The notes: generated from the letters alone by a model not told the origin. DNA of 64,000 bases from Brevibacillus formosus (GCF_003013405.1 NZ_PXZL01000018.1:1-64000); one strand, 5' to 3'. Shown: positions 50,177-59,935, counted from the stretch's first letter. Translations and numbers: made by a program.

Positions 50177-51818
50177 TCAATTGAAGCTATACGTAAACGA
50201 TGAGCTGGCCCCTGCCGAGAGCAAAGGATTGGAGCAACATGTGGAAAATTGCCCACAATGCCAGAAGCAACTGCAAGAGTGGGTAGAAGGCATTCAGGAA
50301 GAGGATTTTTCCACCATTCTGGAGGCTCCTGTATCCGATGTGTTTACAGATGAGGTCATGGATAAGCTGTCTGATGCAATTCCTCCACGTTCTAAGCGAA
50401 AGCGCTCCTCCCTAACTAGAAGACAAAGGGGTTGGGATATTGTGAAGAAGACAGGATTGGTAGTAGCAGGACTTACGGCGTTGGTGGTGACAGGAACGGT
50501 TGTATCACCTACGTTTGCGAATTATGTGAATAGCATGTTCCAGATTGAAAAGGATGCGGATAGCGGTATGAAAAACGCCGTCCATAAAGGCCTTGTTCAA
50601 AAGCTGGAGCAAAAGGCGACCGATCAAGGAATTACTGTCGAGTTAAAAGAGCTGTTGGCTGACTCGATGAGGATCGCCGTCATCTATAATGTGTACGACG
50701 AGAGCGGCAAGAAGATTGAAGATCATGTTTTGAATGCGAAGCTGATTGATCAGAACGGAAAAGATTGGTTCGAGGATGATGGAGGAGATAATTCGGGAAG
50801 TCATGGAGAGTTTTTTATCACAGAGCGATTTTTGAACGAAATCTTCGAATCAACTGAGGCGACTCCTGACCAACTGACCTTACATTTAGAACAGACAGAA
50901 ATCGCTGATAAGACAGGAAAATGGTCATTTGAAGTTCCGATTGATATGAAGAAAGCCAAGGAAGCGACGAAAACGGTTGCCTTCAAGGATACGGCTTTTC
51001 AATCGCCGCAAGGGCTCGGGATTGAGCTGAAAAATATCGAATTTTCCCCGAGTGCGACACGGGTCATGCTGGATACCACTTTCCCAAAATCAGCTTATTT
51101 GGAGGTTGAACGAACGTCGATCCTGTACGATCGGAAAAATCCGCAAGGGGCCATTATCACAGAAAAAGAGCGTGATCCTGCTTTTTCGGGAGAGAATATG
51201 ATGTACGAAATCACCAATGAAAAAGGGGAAGTGGTAGCAGCTTGGGATATGAAATCATTGGATGATGGGCTTGATAACAAGGAGAATGTTCTTTTCACAC
51301 CAAGAACAGAAGAAGAAGCGGAAGAAAGACCAGAAGGCGATGTCTTGAATTGGTGGCATACATTTGGCCCGATACAGGGAGAACAAAAATTAAAGCTTGA
51401 GCTAAAGAAAATTTATGAGAAAAAGCTGGCTTCGCCTAAATTTGATCTGGTTCCAACAGAACTAGACAAGAAAGCTGCGACTTTCAAGGATGAGACAGGC
51501 AGTACCTTTACATTCTCTTCTTTTGCATGGGAGCCAGGTAACGGCGAAGATCTAGGTGAGGCCGTAATGACCATAGAGGGGACATTAGGAAAAGGCATAG
51601 TCGAGAACCGCGATTGGTCTGTAAAGGATGAAAATGGGAAGACTTACCCTGCGTCAGTGAGTACGGAAAGCACCAGAGACAAGGACGGGCGGGTACAGAT
51701 CAAAGGTGAGATCACGATTCCGCGCTTGAAGCAACAACCGAAAAAGCTCACGGTATCCTACGCTACCTATATGGTGGAACACGACGTGAAGTGGGAAGTA
51801 CCTTTTGAAATCAAATAG
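50157..51818 (+). CDS. DUF4179-family anti-sigma factor, copy 2
   Basis: A 553-residue anti-sigma factor, duplicate of 47767-49419. It keeps the zinc finger (LEQHVENCPQCQKQLQEW), the transmembrane helix KKTGLVVAGLTALVVTGTVVS and the DUF4179 core. The outer domain differs more, with an acidic insert TEEEAEERPEGD near residue 383. The first gene overlaps it by 20 bp, exactly as in locus 1. Divergence of the outer domain but not of the zinc finger suggests distinct signals with possible cross-talk between the two sigma factors. Confidence 0.92.
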   Translation: MKCFMFNQLKLYVNDELAPAESKGLEQHVENCPQCQKQLQEWVEGIQEEDFSTILEAPVSDVFTDEVMDKLSDAIPPRSKRKRSSLTRRQRGWDIVKKTGLVVAGLTALVVTGTVVSPTFANYVNSMFQIEKDADSGMKNAVHKGLVQKLEQKATDQGITVELKELLADSMRIAVIYNVYDESGKKIEDHVLNAKLIDQNGKDWFEDDGGDNSGSHGEFFITERFLNEIFESTEATPDQLTLHLEQTEIADKTGKWSFEVPIDMKKAKEATKTVAFKDTAFQSPQGLGIELKNIEFSPSATRVMLDTTFPKSAYLEVERTSILYDRKNPQGAIITEKERDPAFSGENMMYEITNEKGEVVAAWDMKSLDDGLDNKENVLFTPRTEEEAEERPEGDVLNWWHTFGPIQGEQKLKLELKKIYEKKLASPKFDLVPTELDKKAATFKDETGSTFTFSSFAWEPGNGEDLGEAVMTIEGTLGKGIVENRDWSVKDENGKTYPASVSTESTRDKDGRVQIKGEITIPRLKQQPKKLTVSYATYMVEHDVKWEVPFEIK

Positions 51819-51830
51819 TACAAAGAAAAG

Positions 51831-51860
51831 GAAGAGGCCGACAGGGGCCTCTTCTTTTTT
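51831..51860 (+). terminator. Terminator of sigma/anti-sigma locus 2
   Basis: AAGAGGCC and GGCCTCTT pair around GACAGG, followed by six T, a near-copy of the terminator at 49436. Confidence 0.9.
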
Positions 51861-51879
51861 GTTACAAGAGCTAGTTTTT

Positions 51880-52509
51880 TTATGATTTGTGAGCGTAAGG
51901 CCCCAACTGCTGACGAGTAAAGGTATAACGCGAATTTTCGTCCTTTAGCCACATATTCCCCTTCACAATGAGAATGTACACCGCAACGATGAAGTAGCCC
52001 GTCCCAATGATCCAGTCTGATGTGGTTACCATGCCAGTGGAGATGATATGCCGGATATACCATACCCCGATTGGGATGTGGAAAAGGATAACGGCGAACA
52101 AACCCGGATTGTAGAAGGTTTTTGCTTTCAGATTCGCAAAAATTCCATGCCAGATAAACTGGAAGAAGCCCATGAGAATCGGTGCCAAGCCGAGCCAGAC
52201 GACCGTCGGGAACAAGAGGGGAACCAGATAAAAGACATAGGCAATGACGAGGTTGATGATCATCGCAGACTGTGGATTCAGCGGGTATCGTTCTGGATGG
52301 CTGCTTTTGAAAATCAAACCATTAAACAGTCCGGCAAAATATCCCGGCCAACGGTACTCTTCATATTGATGAACAAGGATGGCGATGAAGCTTAGCCACA
52401 ATAGCCGCTCAATAGCAGGAATGGTACTCCATTGCAGCATGAGATACAGCCCTACGCCGACTGCCACCAACACACCAAGGTCTGACCAATATTTTCGCAA
52501 AAAGCCCAT
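51880..52509 (-). CDS. HXXEE-domain membrane protein
   Basis: A 209-residue integral membrane protein with about six helices and the HXXEE motif in FIAILVHQYEEYRWPGYFAG. The conserved His and Glu pairs of this family suggest a metal site or enzyme, but no function is established. It follows the TetR-type repressor gene by 19 bp on the same strand and is therefore likely to be co-regulated with it. Confidence 0.85.
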   Translation of the reverse strand: MGFLRKYWSDLGVLVAVGVGLYLMLQWSTIPAIERLLWLSFIAILVHQYEEYRWPGYFAGLFNGLIFKSSHPERYPLNPQSAMIINLVIAYVFYLVPLLFPTVVWLGLAPILMGFFQFIWHGIFANLKAKTFYNPGLFAVILFHIPIGVWYIRHIISTGMVTTSDWIIGTGYFIVAVYILIVKGNMWLKDENSRYTFTRQQLGPYAHKS

Positions 52510-52528
52510 TTGTGTCTCCCCCTATTTC

Positions 52529-53119
52529 CTATTTTTCATGAAAATAGCGTGCGAATAACAAATCAATCTGTTGCTCGACGGAAGCGACCTCGATGCCAGC
52601 GCCTGTAGACAATATCGACTTGAGCAAGGCTGGCAGAAAAATCGCTCCAAACAGCTGCATGATCATCGTCATAAGAACCTCATGGTCTTCTTCGTGGGTA
52701 ATTTCCTTCAAAACTCCCTCAATTTTCACAAACCCAATGCTCTTGAGAAATTGGCCGTACTCATATTGCGAGGTAAATACAGCGCCACCCAGCGAAAAGA
52801 TTCGTGAAACCAGCTCGGGATATTGCTGGATGATCTGCACGTAACTCATTAAAAACTGCTTGAGTCGTTCTTGGGGAAGCAGAGATGTGTTATCCAAGAG
52901 ATCAAATGTAGCTGTAAAGCTGCCTAGAAAAGCACTGAGGGCTTCATTAATGAGCTTATCCTTGGAACCGAAATAGTAGTTAACCAAAGCTACGTTGGTA
53001 CCGGAATCCGCTGCGATTTTCCGCACCGTCACACTCTCGAAGCCTTCCATCTTGATCAAATCCAGTGTCGATTGCAAAATTTTCGCTTTCGTTTCGCTGT
53101 TTTTATCTATCTGTGACAT
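52529..53119 (-). CDS. TetR-family transcriptional repressor
   Basis: A 196-residue repressor. The N-terminal DNA-binding domain has the TetR pattern (AKILQSTLDLIKMEGFESVTVRKIAADSGTNVALVNYYFGSKDKLINEAL) and the rest is a helical ligand-binding/dimer domain. Start at 53119 after AGGAGGTTGGTC; a frame extending to 53164 lacks a ribosome site and reaches the operator. A 27-bp palindrome 38-64 bp upstream probably mediates autorepression and may also act on ytaF, transcribed the other way. Confidence 0.93.
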   Translation of the reverse strand: MSQIDKNSETKAKILQSTLDLIKMEGFESVTVRKIAADSGTNVALVNYYFGSKDKLINEALSAFLGSFTATFDLLDNTSLLPQERLKQFLMSYVQIIQQYPELVSRIFSLGGAVFTSQYEYGQFLKSIGFVKIEGVLKEITHEEDHEVLMTMIMQLFGAIFLPALLKSILSTGAGIEVASVEQQIDLLFARYFHEK

Positions 53120-53156
53120 GACCAACCTCCTTTTTCTTGGAAGCAAAAACGTTTTG

Positions 53157-53183
53157 TTAAACATCGTTTTAAACGTTGTTTAA
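53157..53183. promoter_or_regulatory. 27-bp palindrome, probable TetR operator
   Basis: Outer arms TTAACA-like TTAAACA (53157-53163) and TGTTTAA (53177-53183) flank an inner CGTTTTAAACG; only one base pair of the 13 mismatches. It lies between divergent tetR and ytaF. Confidence 0.8.
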
Positions 53184-53287
53184 TTTAATGGTAGCACTTT
53201 CCAATCGAGATGGCAATGATTCGTTTTTGCACATCAGCGGAGCTTTTCGCGTATACCTAATAGGCAATGGGAAAGAGGTGACCACAT

Positions 53288-53980
53288 ATGAGCGGATGGC
53301 TCGCACTCCTGCTCGTTTCCCTGGCCATCAGCATGGACAGTGTCAGTGTAGGATTGACGTATGGTTTACGGAACATGAAGATGCCCTTTTTGTCGCTCGT
53401 CGTCGTTTCTGGTTGTTCGTTTGCTGTTGTCTATGGTGTCATGCTCGTAGGCTCATCCCTCACTGAATGGTTAACACCCGAGATCGGCAAGTATATTGGT
53501 GCTGCGGTCTTGATTCTCATGGGGTTGTTTACTTTGTGGCGGCTCATTGCGGCAAGGTCGGGAACAGAGGCTCAGGAGTCTACTGCTGACAGCAGCAACG
53601 CCGTTGTAGCCGCAGAAAAACAGGAAGAGCAGGAACCCATCGTATTATTGTCGCAGTTCCGTATTTTTGGTGTCATGATTCAGATTTTAAAAGATCCGTC
53701 CAAAGCCGATGCTGACCGTTCTGGGCATATTATGGGCTGGGAGGCCGTCATGTTGGGGCTTGCCCTGTCATTGGATGCTTTCGGGGCAGGCATTAGCCTT
53801 ACGTTTTTGGGATACTCGCCACTGCTCGTCGCTCTCTGTATTGCGGTGATGAGCGCCTTGCTTCTTGTGATAGGAATTGCCCTCGGCAGGCGCGCCGGAA
53901 AGGCCAGATGGCTGACGCGACTCACCTGGCTGCCGCCGATTTTGTTGATTTGCATTGGCGTAGCCAAAAGCTTGAAGTAG
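53288..53980 (+). CDS. ytaF: Sporulation membrane protein YtaF (MntP-like)
   Basis: A 230-residue membrane protein with about six helices in two repeats of the MntP/YtaF type: SLAISMDSVSVGLTYGLR in the first half and LGLALSLDAFGAGISLTFLGY in the second, each with the intramembrane Asp of the family. A ~50-residue hydrophilic loop separates them. YtaF is expressed in sporulation; MntP relatives export Mn2+. The ATG follows GAGGTGACCACAT. Confidence 0.9.
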   Translation: MSGWLALLLVSLAISMDSVSVGLTYGLRNMKMPFLSLVVVSGCSFAVVYGVMLVGSSLTEWLTPEIGKYIGAAVLILMGLFTLWRLIAARSGTEAQESTADSSNAVVAAEKQEEQEPIVLLSQFRIFGVMIQILKDPSKADADRSGHIMGWEAVMLGLALSLDAFGAGISLTFLGYSPLLVALCIAVMSALLLVIGIALGRRAGKARWLTRLTWLPPILLICIGVAKSLK

Positions 53981-54001
53981 TGATTTATACCAAAAATATG
54001 G

Positions 54002-54037
54002 AACCCGTCCGGATAAATGGACGGGTTGTTTTATTTT
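54002..54037 (+). terminator. Terminator of ytaF
   Basis: AACCCGTCC and GGACGGGTT form a perfect stem, followed by GTTTTATTTT. Confidence 0.9.
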
Positions 54038-54092
54038 CTAGCTCGTCTGCATACACATGAAAATGAGTGAGATGTGGATGGAGGAGATGTAG

Positions 54093-56897
54093 GTGGATAC
54101 ACAGCCAATTCGAAAATGGTACACGCTGGCGGCGGCCGACGTGACCGAAGCCCTTCATAGTGATGCTGCGCAAGGGTTGACTCAGCAGGAGGCGGAGCGG
54201 CGACTGGCTAAACAAGGTGCCAACCAGTTGGCTGAACAGAAGCGAAAGCCTCTCTACTCGGTCTTTGTTGATCAGTTCAAGGATTTTATGGTACTCATCC
54301 TGTTCATTGCAACACTGATTTCGTACTTCCTCGGAGAGTACCTGGATGCGATTGCGATTATCGCGATCATCCTTATTAACGGGATCCTCGGATTTATTCA
54401 GGAGGCCAAGGCTGAGCGATCCTTGCAGGCGCTAAAGGAGCTGGCATCCCCGATGGCGCGCGTCATCCGGGGTGGGCACATTTCCATGATACCGGCTTCG
54501 CGGCTGGTACCTGGTGATCTGGTGCAATTGGAGGCCGGGGACCGTGTTCCCGCAGATTTACGTTTGCTTTCGGCCAATCGGCTAGAGGTAGAGGAGTCTG
54601 CGTTGACAGGGGAGTCTGTCCCCGTCGGAAAAAACGTGAAAAAACTGGAGACAGCCCAGGCCTCCACTGTACCGCTTGGCGACCAAAAGAATCTCGCGTT
54701 CATGGGCACGATGGTGACCGGAGGAACAGGGAGCGGTATCGTCGTAGCGACAGGGATGAGCACGGAAATTGGGAAAATCGCGCACCTGATGAATACAGCG
54801 GAAGAAGCAGAAACCCCTTTGCAGCTGCGATTGGAGCAAATGGGCAAAATTCTCGTGGTCGTTGCACTGCTGTTGACGATTGTAGTCATTGCTGCTGGTG
54901 TCTGGCATGGTCATGAGCTGTTTACGATGTTCCTCGCCGGGGTGAGTCTCGCAGTGGCGGCAATTCCGGAAGGCTTGCCGGCGATTGTGACTGTCGCGCT
55001 AGCGCTCGGCGTCCAGCGGATGATCCGCCGCAATGCGATCGTACGCAAGCTCCCATCAGTCGAGACATTGGGCTGCGCCTCTGTTATTTGCTCCGATAAG
55101 ACAGGGACCCTGACTCAAAATAAAATGACCGTTACCCAAGTGTGGCACAGCGATTCCACGTATGAGGTGAGCGGTAGCGGCTACGCACCGGAGGGATCCT
55201 TTCACTACCTGGGGAAAATGGTATCTCCTGCCCGTGACGGAGCGCTCACGCAAATCATCCGAATCGCAGACAGATGCAACAACGCCCGTTTGACTTGCGA
55301 GGAGCAAAGCACGCGCAATCTGCTCGGGATGGGCAAGACGTCACGCTTTTGGCAAGTCATAGGCGACCCGACAGAAGGTGCTCTCAAGGTGCTTGCCGCG
55401 AAGGCATTGGGCGGCAATACAGAGCGTAGCAACCAAAAGAGTCAGGGACAGCGTGTGGAGGAGCTCCCCTTTGATTCTGACCGCAAAATGATGTCGGTCG
55501 TCGAAAAGGGGACAGACGGTGTGTATTCCCTGCTGACCAAAGGCGCGGCAGAGGCATTGCTGGCTAGATCGACGCACATTTTGTGGAAAGGAGAGCTCAT
55601 ACCACTCTCCGCGACGCTTCGTCACCAAGTATTGGAGCAAACGGAGCGGATGGCAGGCAAAGCGCTGCGCGTACTGGGCTTCGCGTATAAGACGCTGCAA
55701 GGCTATCGCCCGGGACAGCCAATCGGCTCCCTCGAAAACAATCTCGTCTTTGTCGGATTGGCCGGAATGATCGATCCGCCGCGTGAAGAGGTGCGTCCAG
55801 CGATCGATCTGTGCCATCAAGCAGGAATCAAGACGGTCATGATTACAGGCGACCACAAGGTAACAGCAGAAGCAATCGCCCGGCAGATTGGTTTGATGCG
55901 TGGATACGGTGAAGTATTGGAGGGGCGGGAGCTGGATAGCATGTCAGATGAGCAGCTCGCAGAGTATGCGGAGCGCGTCACTGTCTATGCCCGTGTGTCC
56001 CCTGAGCACAAGCTGCGGATCGTCCGTGCCCTGCAAAGCCAAGGACATGTGGTCGCCATGACCGGAGACGGTGTCAATGATGCTCCTGCGATCAAGACCT
56101 CAGACATTGGGATTGCGATGGGGATTACCGGTACGGATGTGACGAAGGAAGCGGCCGATCTCGTGCTGCGTGACGATAACTTCGCTACGATTGTCGCTGC
56201 CGTCGAGGAAGGGCGCAACATCTATGACAACATTCGAAAATTCATCCGTTATTTGCTGGCGTCCAACGTAGGCGAGATTCTCGTCATGTTTTTTGCAATG
56301 CTCCTCGGGCTTCCTTTGCCTTTGGTTCCGATCCAGATCTTGTGGGTCAATCTCGTGACGGATGGTTTGCCGGCCATGGCGCTGGGCATCGATCCGGCGG
56401 AGAAAGATACGATGTATCAGAAGCCGCGCAACAAGGCAGAGAACATATTCAGCCGAGGGTTGGGCTGGAAGATTATTAGCCGCGGCTTTCTCATCGGGGC
56501 CATGACGCTCTTGGCTTTCTGGCTGACTCTCAAAGATAATCCGAATGACTTGGTGCACGCCCAGACTGTCGCTTTCGTCACGTTGGTTATGGCACAGCTG
56601 ATTCACGTTTTCGATTGCCGGAGTCAATACAGCGTTTTTCACCGGAATGTATTTGAAAACAAATACCTCGTCTGGGCCGTGCTTTCGTCGATCGTGCTCG
56701 TGATCGGTGTCGTATACATGGAGGCGCTTCAGCCAATCTTCAAAACAACGGATCTAAATCTGCGCGATTGGGCATTAATTTTGGTCGCAGCGGGAGTTCC
56801 TACGTTTGTCGCAGGCATCGGTGGGGTGCTTACCAGCGGCAGACAGCGCACAGGCAAAGAGAAACGCCCAGCTATGCGTACGGTTCGTCCTGACTAA
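54093..56897 (+). CDS. P-type Ca2+-transporting ATPase (SERCA/YloB-like)
   Basis: A 934-residue P2A-type cation pump. It has the N-terminal cation-ATPase domain ([20 protein letters not shown]), actuator [19 protein letters not shown] ion-binding segment in [19 protein letters not shown], phosphorylation site [16 protein letters not shown], nucleotide-domain KGAAEALL and hinge [22 protein letters not shown]. Helix 5/6 with [17 protein letters not shown] supports Ca2+ transport. YloB of B. subtilis is a close functional relative linked to spore germination. Starts with GTG after GGAGGAGATGTAG; yunB follows 30 bp downstream. Confidence 0.95.
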   Translation: MDTQPIRKWYTLAAADVTEALHSDAAQGLTQQEAERRLAKQGANQLAEQKRKPLYSVFVDQFKDFMVLILFIATLISYFLGEYLDAIAIIAIILINGILGFIQEAKAERSLQALKELASPMARVIRGGHISMIPASRLVPGDLVQLEAGDRVPADLRLLSANRLEVEESALTGESVPVGKNVKKLETAQASTVPLGDQKNLAFMGTMVTGGTGSGIVVATGMSTEIGKIAHLMNTAEEAETPLQLRLEQMGKILVVVALLLTIVVIAAGVWHGHELFTMFLAGVSLAVAAIPEGLPAIVTVALALGVQRMIRRNAIVRKLPSVETLGCASVICSDKTGTLTQNKMTVTQVWHSDSTYEVSGSGYAPEGSFHYLGKMVSPARDGALTQIIRIADRCNNARLTCEEQSTRNLLGMGKTSRFWQVIGDPTEGALKVLAAKALGGNTERSNQKSQGQRVEELPFDSDRKMMSVVEKGTDGVYSLLTKGAAEALLARSTHILWKGELIPLSATLRHQVLEQTERMAGKALRVLGFAYKTLQGYRPGQPIGSLENNLVFVGLAGMIDPPREEVRPAIDLCHQAGIKTVMITGDHKVTAEAIARQIGLMRGYGEVLEGRELDSMSDEQLAEYAERVTVYARVSPEHKLRIVRALQSQGHVVAMTGDGVNDAPAIKTSDIGIAMGITGTDVTKEAADLVLRDDNFATIVAAVEEGRNIYDNIRKFIRYLLASNVGEILVMFFAMLLGLPLPLVPIQILWVNLVTDGLPAMALGIDPAEKDTMYQKPRNKAENIFSRGLGWKIISRGFLIGAMTLLAFWLTLKDNPNDLVHAQTVAFVTLVMAQLIHVFDCRSQYSVFHRNVFENKYLVWAVLSSIVLVIGVVYMEALQPIFKTTDLNLRDWALILVAAGVPTFVAGIGGVLTSGRQRTGKEKRPAMRTVRPD

Positions 56898-56927
56898 CCG
56901 AGTCGCCAAAGGGGAGAGGGAGCCATC

Positions 56928-57629
56928 GTGCGCTTGAGAAGGGGTGGATGGAAAAGACGCGGTAGGCGAATTTTTGCATGGACACTGATGATGATTGTCG
57001 TGTTGATCGTTTTGTTTATCGTTGTGGAACGCAGGGTAGAGCCGACGTTGATGTTGATTGCCCAGGCCAAGGCAGAGCAGGTCGCCAAGCTCGCCATTAC
57101 CGATGCAGTCACCAAACGGATGACCCAGCAGGGTGTCGACGTTAACGAAGTTGTCATCATGGAGAAGGACGAGAATGGCAGCATCAAAGCAGTGAATTTT
57201 AATTTCAAAGAGTACTCCCGGATTGTAGGGGAAACGACAGCTCGTATTCAAAATCGCCTGAAGGAATTCGAGCAGGAGCACGTCCAGACAACCATACCAC
57301 TCGGCTTGGCTACCAAAAACGTCTTTCTGGAGCACTTTGGGCCTGAGATTCCGGTGTCGTTCGTTCCGATTGGAGCCGTCAAGACCAAGCTGGAAACAGG
57401 CCTGAAGCAAGCCGGGATCAACATGGTGCTGGTGACTGTCTACATTCACGTCGAGGTCGATTTGCGGGTCATTATCCCGTTTGCGACCAAGCAACAGACG
57501 GTCACCACACAAATCCCGGTCTCCGAAGCCCTGATCGTCGGCAAGGTACCGACTTATTTGTACGATAACCCGTCAGGCAAGCCTGATGTGCCGATGCTGC
57601 AAAACAACGAAATCCCAAGCCAGCCGTGA
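56928..57629 (+). CDS. yunB: Sporulation protein YunB
   Basis: A 233-residue protein with one N-terminal helix (RIFAWTLMMIVVLIVLFIVV, about 14-33) and an extracytoplasmic domain: VEPTLMLIAQAKAEQVAKLAITDAV, NFNFKEYSRI, IPLGLATKNVFLEHFGPEIPVSFVPIGAVKTKLETGL, IPFATKQQTVTTQIPVSEALIVGKVPTYLY. These are the YunB family signatures; the B. subtilis gene is transcribed in the mother cell by sigma-E. Start is GTG after GAGGGAGCCATC. It is likely cotranscribed with the Ca2+ ATPase. Confidence 0.93.
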   Translation: MRLRRGGWKRRGRRIFAWTLMMIVVLIVLFIVVERRVEPTLMLIAQAKAEQVAKLAITDAVTKRMTQQGVDVNEVVIMEKDENGSIKAVNFNFKEYSRIVGETTARIQNRLKEFEQEHVQTTIPLGLATKNVFLEHFGPEIPVSFVPIGAVKTKLETGLKQAGINMVLVTVYIHVEVDLRVIIPFATKQQTVTTQIPVSEALIVGKVPTYLYDNPSGKPDVPMLQNNEIPSQP

Positions 57630-57677
57630 TGTTTCTCGCATATACGCGAACGATTTACACATCTATGAAAATTTTTT

Positions 57678-57703
57678 TGAAACGTTTCTGAAAGGGTGCC
57701 GTC
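57678..57703 (+). promoter_or_regulatory. ECF-sigma type promoter (TGAAAC-N16-CGTC)
   Basis: TGAAAC (57678-57683) and CGTC (57700-57703) are spaced by exactly 16 bp, the consensus layout for sigma-W/X/M-type ECF factors of Bacillus. It lies about 50 bp before the stalk-domain gene. Confidence 0.75.
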
Positions 57704-57755
57704 CAATGAATAGAGACACACAAAAACAAGCAAGAACATTGGAGGCGTAATCAAC

Positions 57756-58730
57756 ATGAAAGCAATCCGTACAGGTATGATGACAATCGCGGCACTGGCC
57801 GTTTTGGGAACTAGCGTAGTATCTGCAACCTCCGAACCAGTAAAAGAACTTTCCGTTAACATTAACGGTCAAGCAATCGCACAAGATGCGATCTTCGATA
57901 AAGGCCAACAAACCGTACTGGTTCCACTTCGTCCCGTAGCTGAAGCCCTCGGTTTCAAAGTAAGCTGGAACGACAAGGAAAAAGCAGCAGAAGTGCAAAG
58001 AGGCGCGATCACCAGTTACGCAAAAGAAGGAGAGGATCGCTATCCTTTCGCAAAAATGTACAAAACGCTGGGAGCAGAGCCGCGCGTACTGAATGGCAGC
58101 ACCTATGTGCCAGTCGCATTCGTTGACGAAATTCTGCAAGCCGACGTGAATGTAACCGATAATACAGTGACTGTAGTGGAGGACGAAATCGCTCCTATGC
58201 GCACAGGTACCATTACGAACATCAATAAATCCGATAAAGGGTACTCGGTTACACTGAACATCTATGAGTCTGGCATCATCCTGCACCTGACAGAAGACAC
58301 TAAAATTACGGATGAAGCTGGGAAAGTGCTGAAGCCAGAAGACTTGAAGCTGGGTATGGCGGTAGATGCTACAACCGAAAAATTCATGGCGATGAGCTTG
58401 CCGCCACAAACGAGTGTGCTCAGCATCACGGTAAAAGGCGGTCTGGAGACTCAGGACGTCCTGGGAACAGCGGGAAAAGTAGCGAGCATCTCTGCTGATA
58501 AAGATGGCAACTACAAAATGCTCGTAGAGGGTCGCGGTATTACCGCCACCTCCCAAGAAAAAATCAACCTGAACATTACCGAGAAAACGGTGATCATCAA
58601 TGCGCGAAATAACAAAGTACTCTCTCCAGCTGAGCTGAAAGAGGATATGCAAGTAGTGGCCTTCTACGGTCCAATGATGACGAAGAGCCTGCCGCCTATC
58701 GGCACAGCTGAGAAAATCGTAGTAGAGTAA
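57756..58730 (+). CDS. Secreted stalk-domain protein (copper amine oxidase N-terminal-like)
   Basis: A 324-residue exported protein: signal peptide MKAIRTGMMTIAALAVLGTSVVSA, then a copper-amine-oxidase N-terminal-like (stalk) domain (ELSVNINGQAIAQDAIFDKGQQTVLVPLRPVAEALGFKVSWNDKEKAAEVQRG, ending with GSTYVPVAFVDEIL). The remaining ~190 residues are two strand-rich repeats (IAPMRTGTITNINKSDKGYSVTL, LGTAGKVASISADKDGNYKMLVEG), each with LKPEDLKLGMAV/LSPAELKEDMQVV endings. Such proteins are wall- or surface-associated, function unclear. The ECF promoter suggests an envelope-stress role. Confidence 0.88.
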   Translation: MKAIRTGMMTIAALAVLGTSVVSATSEPVKELSVNINGQAIAQDAIFDKGQQTVLVPLRPVAEALGFKVSWNDKEKAAEVQRGAITSYAKEGEDRYPFAKMYKTLGAEPRVLNGSTYVPVAFVDEILQADVNVTDNTVTVVEDEIAPMRTGTITNINKSDKGYSVTLNIYESGIILHLTEDTKITDEAGKVLKPEDLKLGMAVDATTEKFMAMSLPPQTSVLSITVKGGLETQDVLGTAGKVASISADKDGNYKMLVEGRGITATSQEKINLNITEKTVIINARNNKVLSPAELKEDMQVVAFYGPMMTKSLPPIGTAEKIVVE

Positions 58731-58737
58731 GAGAAAG

Positions 58738-58772
58738 AACGGGATGGCATTTGCTGTCCCGTTTTCTTTTGT
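58738..58772 (+). terminator. Terminator of the stalk-domain gene
   Basis: ACGGGA and TCCCGT pair around a 12-base loop, followed by TTTTCTTTTG. Confidence 0.85.
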
Positions 58773-58786
58773 TCCTTTCATGATGT

Positions 58787-58831
58787 TCAGGGAATTCCCT
58801 GATACACTTTCTTTTATGGAAACTTTACAAT
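58787..58831 (+). promoter_or_regulatory. Palindrome and promoter of the oxygen-sensor operon
   Basis: TCAGGGAATTCCCTGA (58787-58802) is a perfect 16-bp palindrome centred about 32 bp before a -10 TACAAT (58826-58831). A related palindrome has the same position before the oxidase operon, suggesting a shared NarL-type activator site. Confidence 0.65.
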
Positions 58832-58864
58832 AACGTTAGGATGATTGTCTCAAAAGGAGGAGCC

Positions 58865-59935
58865 ATGGCTACGTCGAGTGAAGTGCTTTCCCTGATGCAG
58901 TCCATCTTTGCCAACGTCAGCGATGCGATCCTGGTGATTGATCAGGAGGGACGAATCATAAAGGCCAATGCTGCGTTGGAGCAGATGACGGGCTGGACAG
59001 AAGAAGAGCTGATTCGAGATAAACATATTTGCGAGCTGTGTCTCGGAATGGCAACATGTATGGAAGAAACGAGCTGCACGGATTGCTTTTTTAAGCGTGT
59101 GCAAATGCCTTCATTCGAGATGAGGCTTCGAACGAAATCAGGTGTGGATTACCCTGTCGCTGCCAGCTCTGCGAGACTAGAGGATGAAGCGCAGGGGAAG
59201 CTGGTCATGATTTTGCGTGATATGTCTGCGCAACAGCGAGTGGAAAAAGAGCGCTACCAGTACAAGCTGACGAATTTTGCGATCCAAGCACAAGAAGAAG
59301 AACGAAAGCGCATCGCCCGAGAGCTGCATGATGGCGTAGGGCAGGCGCTTTATAGTATTTTAGTGGGTCTAAACGTAGTCAGACAACGAGAATTGAGCGA
59401 GCCAGTTATGCAGCATGTCTCGGAATTGGTGAATATGACTTCCAAGGCGATGGAGGAAGTGAAGCGCATGGCGCTGGAGCTGCGTCCGTCTGCACTGGAT
59501 GATCTCGGTTTGTTGCCTGCCTTACGTTCGTTGATGAAACGGGTAGAAAAGACGTTTCATATCCAGGTGGAGCTGCATGTTCAGGGGGAGAAACGCAGAT
59601 ACTCTGCTGCGATGGAAACAGCGTTGTACCGGATTGTACAGGAAGCTATGACCAATACGGCAAAATACGCAAAGGCGAGCCATCTGGGAATCATGTTCGA
59701 GAATCGGGAGAAGGAAATTGTCGTCACGATTGTAGATGACGGCGTAGGGTTTGAAGTAGAGAAAACATTGAACATCGGCAAAGGTCTCGGTGTGTTTGGC
59801 ATGAAGGAGCGTGCCCAGCTGCTTGGTGGTACCGTTGATATTCGCTCCGCACCCGAGGAAGGAACGACGGTGATCGTCCGAATTCCGGTGCCGAAGGAGG
59901 GGGTAGAGGATGAGCATTCGCGTCTTGATCGCTGA
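58865..59935 (+). CDS. PAS-domain sensor histidine kinase, NreB-like oxygen sensor
   Basis: A 356-residue cytoplasmic kinase. The PAS domain (about 1-125) contains Cys56-X2-Cys59-X11-Cys71-X2-Cys74, the exact spacing of the [4Fe-4S]-binding cysteines of staphylococcal NreB, plus an extra Cys65. The HisKA_3 domain has the phospho-acceptor His155 in RIARELHDGVGQ and DLGLLPALRSL. The HATPase domain has ALYRIVQEAMTNTAKYAKA and VDDGVGF, GLGVFGMKERAQLLGG. It has no membrane helices. Start at 58865 after AAAAGGAGGAGCC. The NarL-type regulator overlaps it. An oxygen-labile Fe-S cluster is inferred from spacing, and the oxidase genes downstream fit that role. Confidence 0.92.
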   Translation: MATSSEVLSLMQSIFANVSDAILVIDQEGRIIKANAALEQMTGWTEEELIRDKHICELCLGMATCMEETSCTDCFFKRVQMPSFEMRLRTKSGVDYPVAASSARLEDEAQGKLVMILRDMSAQQRVEKERYQYKLTNFAIQAQEEERKRIARELHDGVGQALYSILVGLNVVRQRELSEPVMQHVSELVNMTSKAMEEVKRMALELRPSALDDLGLLPALRSLMKRVEKTFHIQVELHVQGEKRRYSAAMETALYRIVQEAMTNTAKYAKASHLGIMFENREKEIVVTIVDDGVGFEVEKTLNIGKGLGVFGMKERAQLLGGTVDIRSAPEEGTTVIVRIPVPKEGVEDEHSRLDR

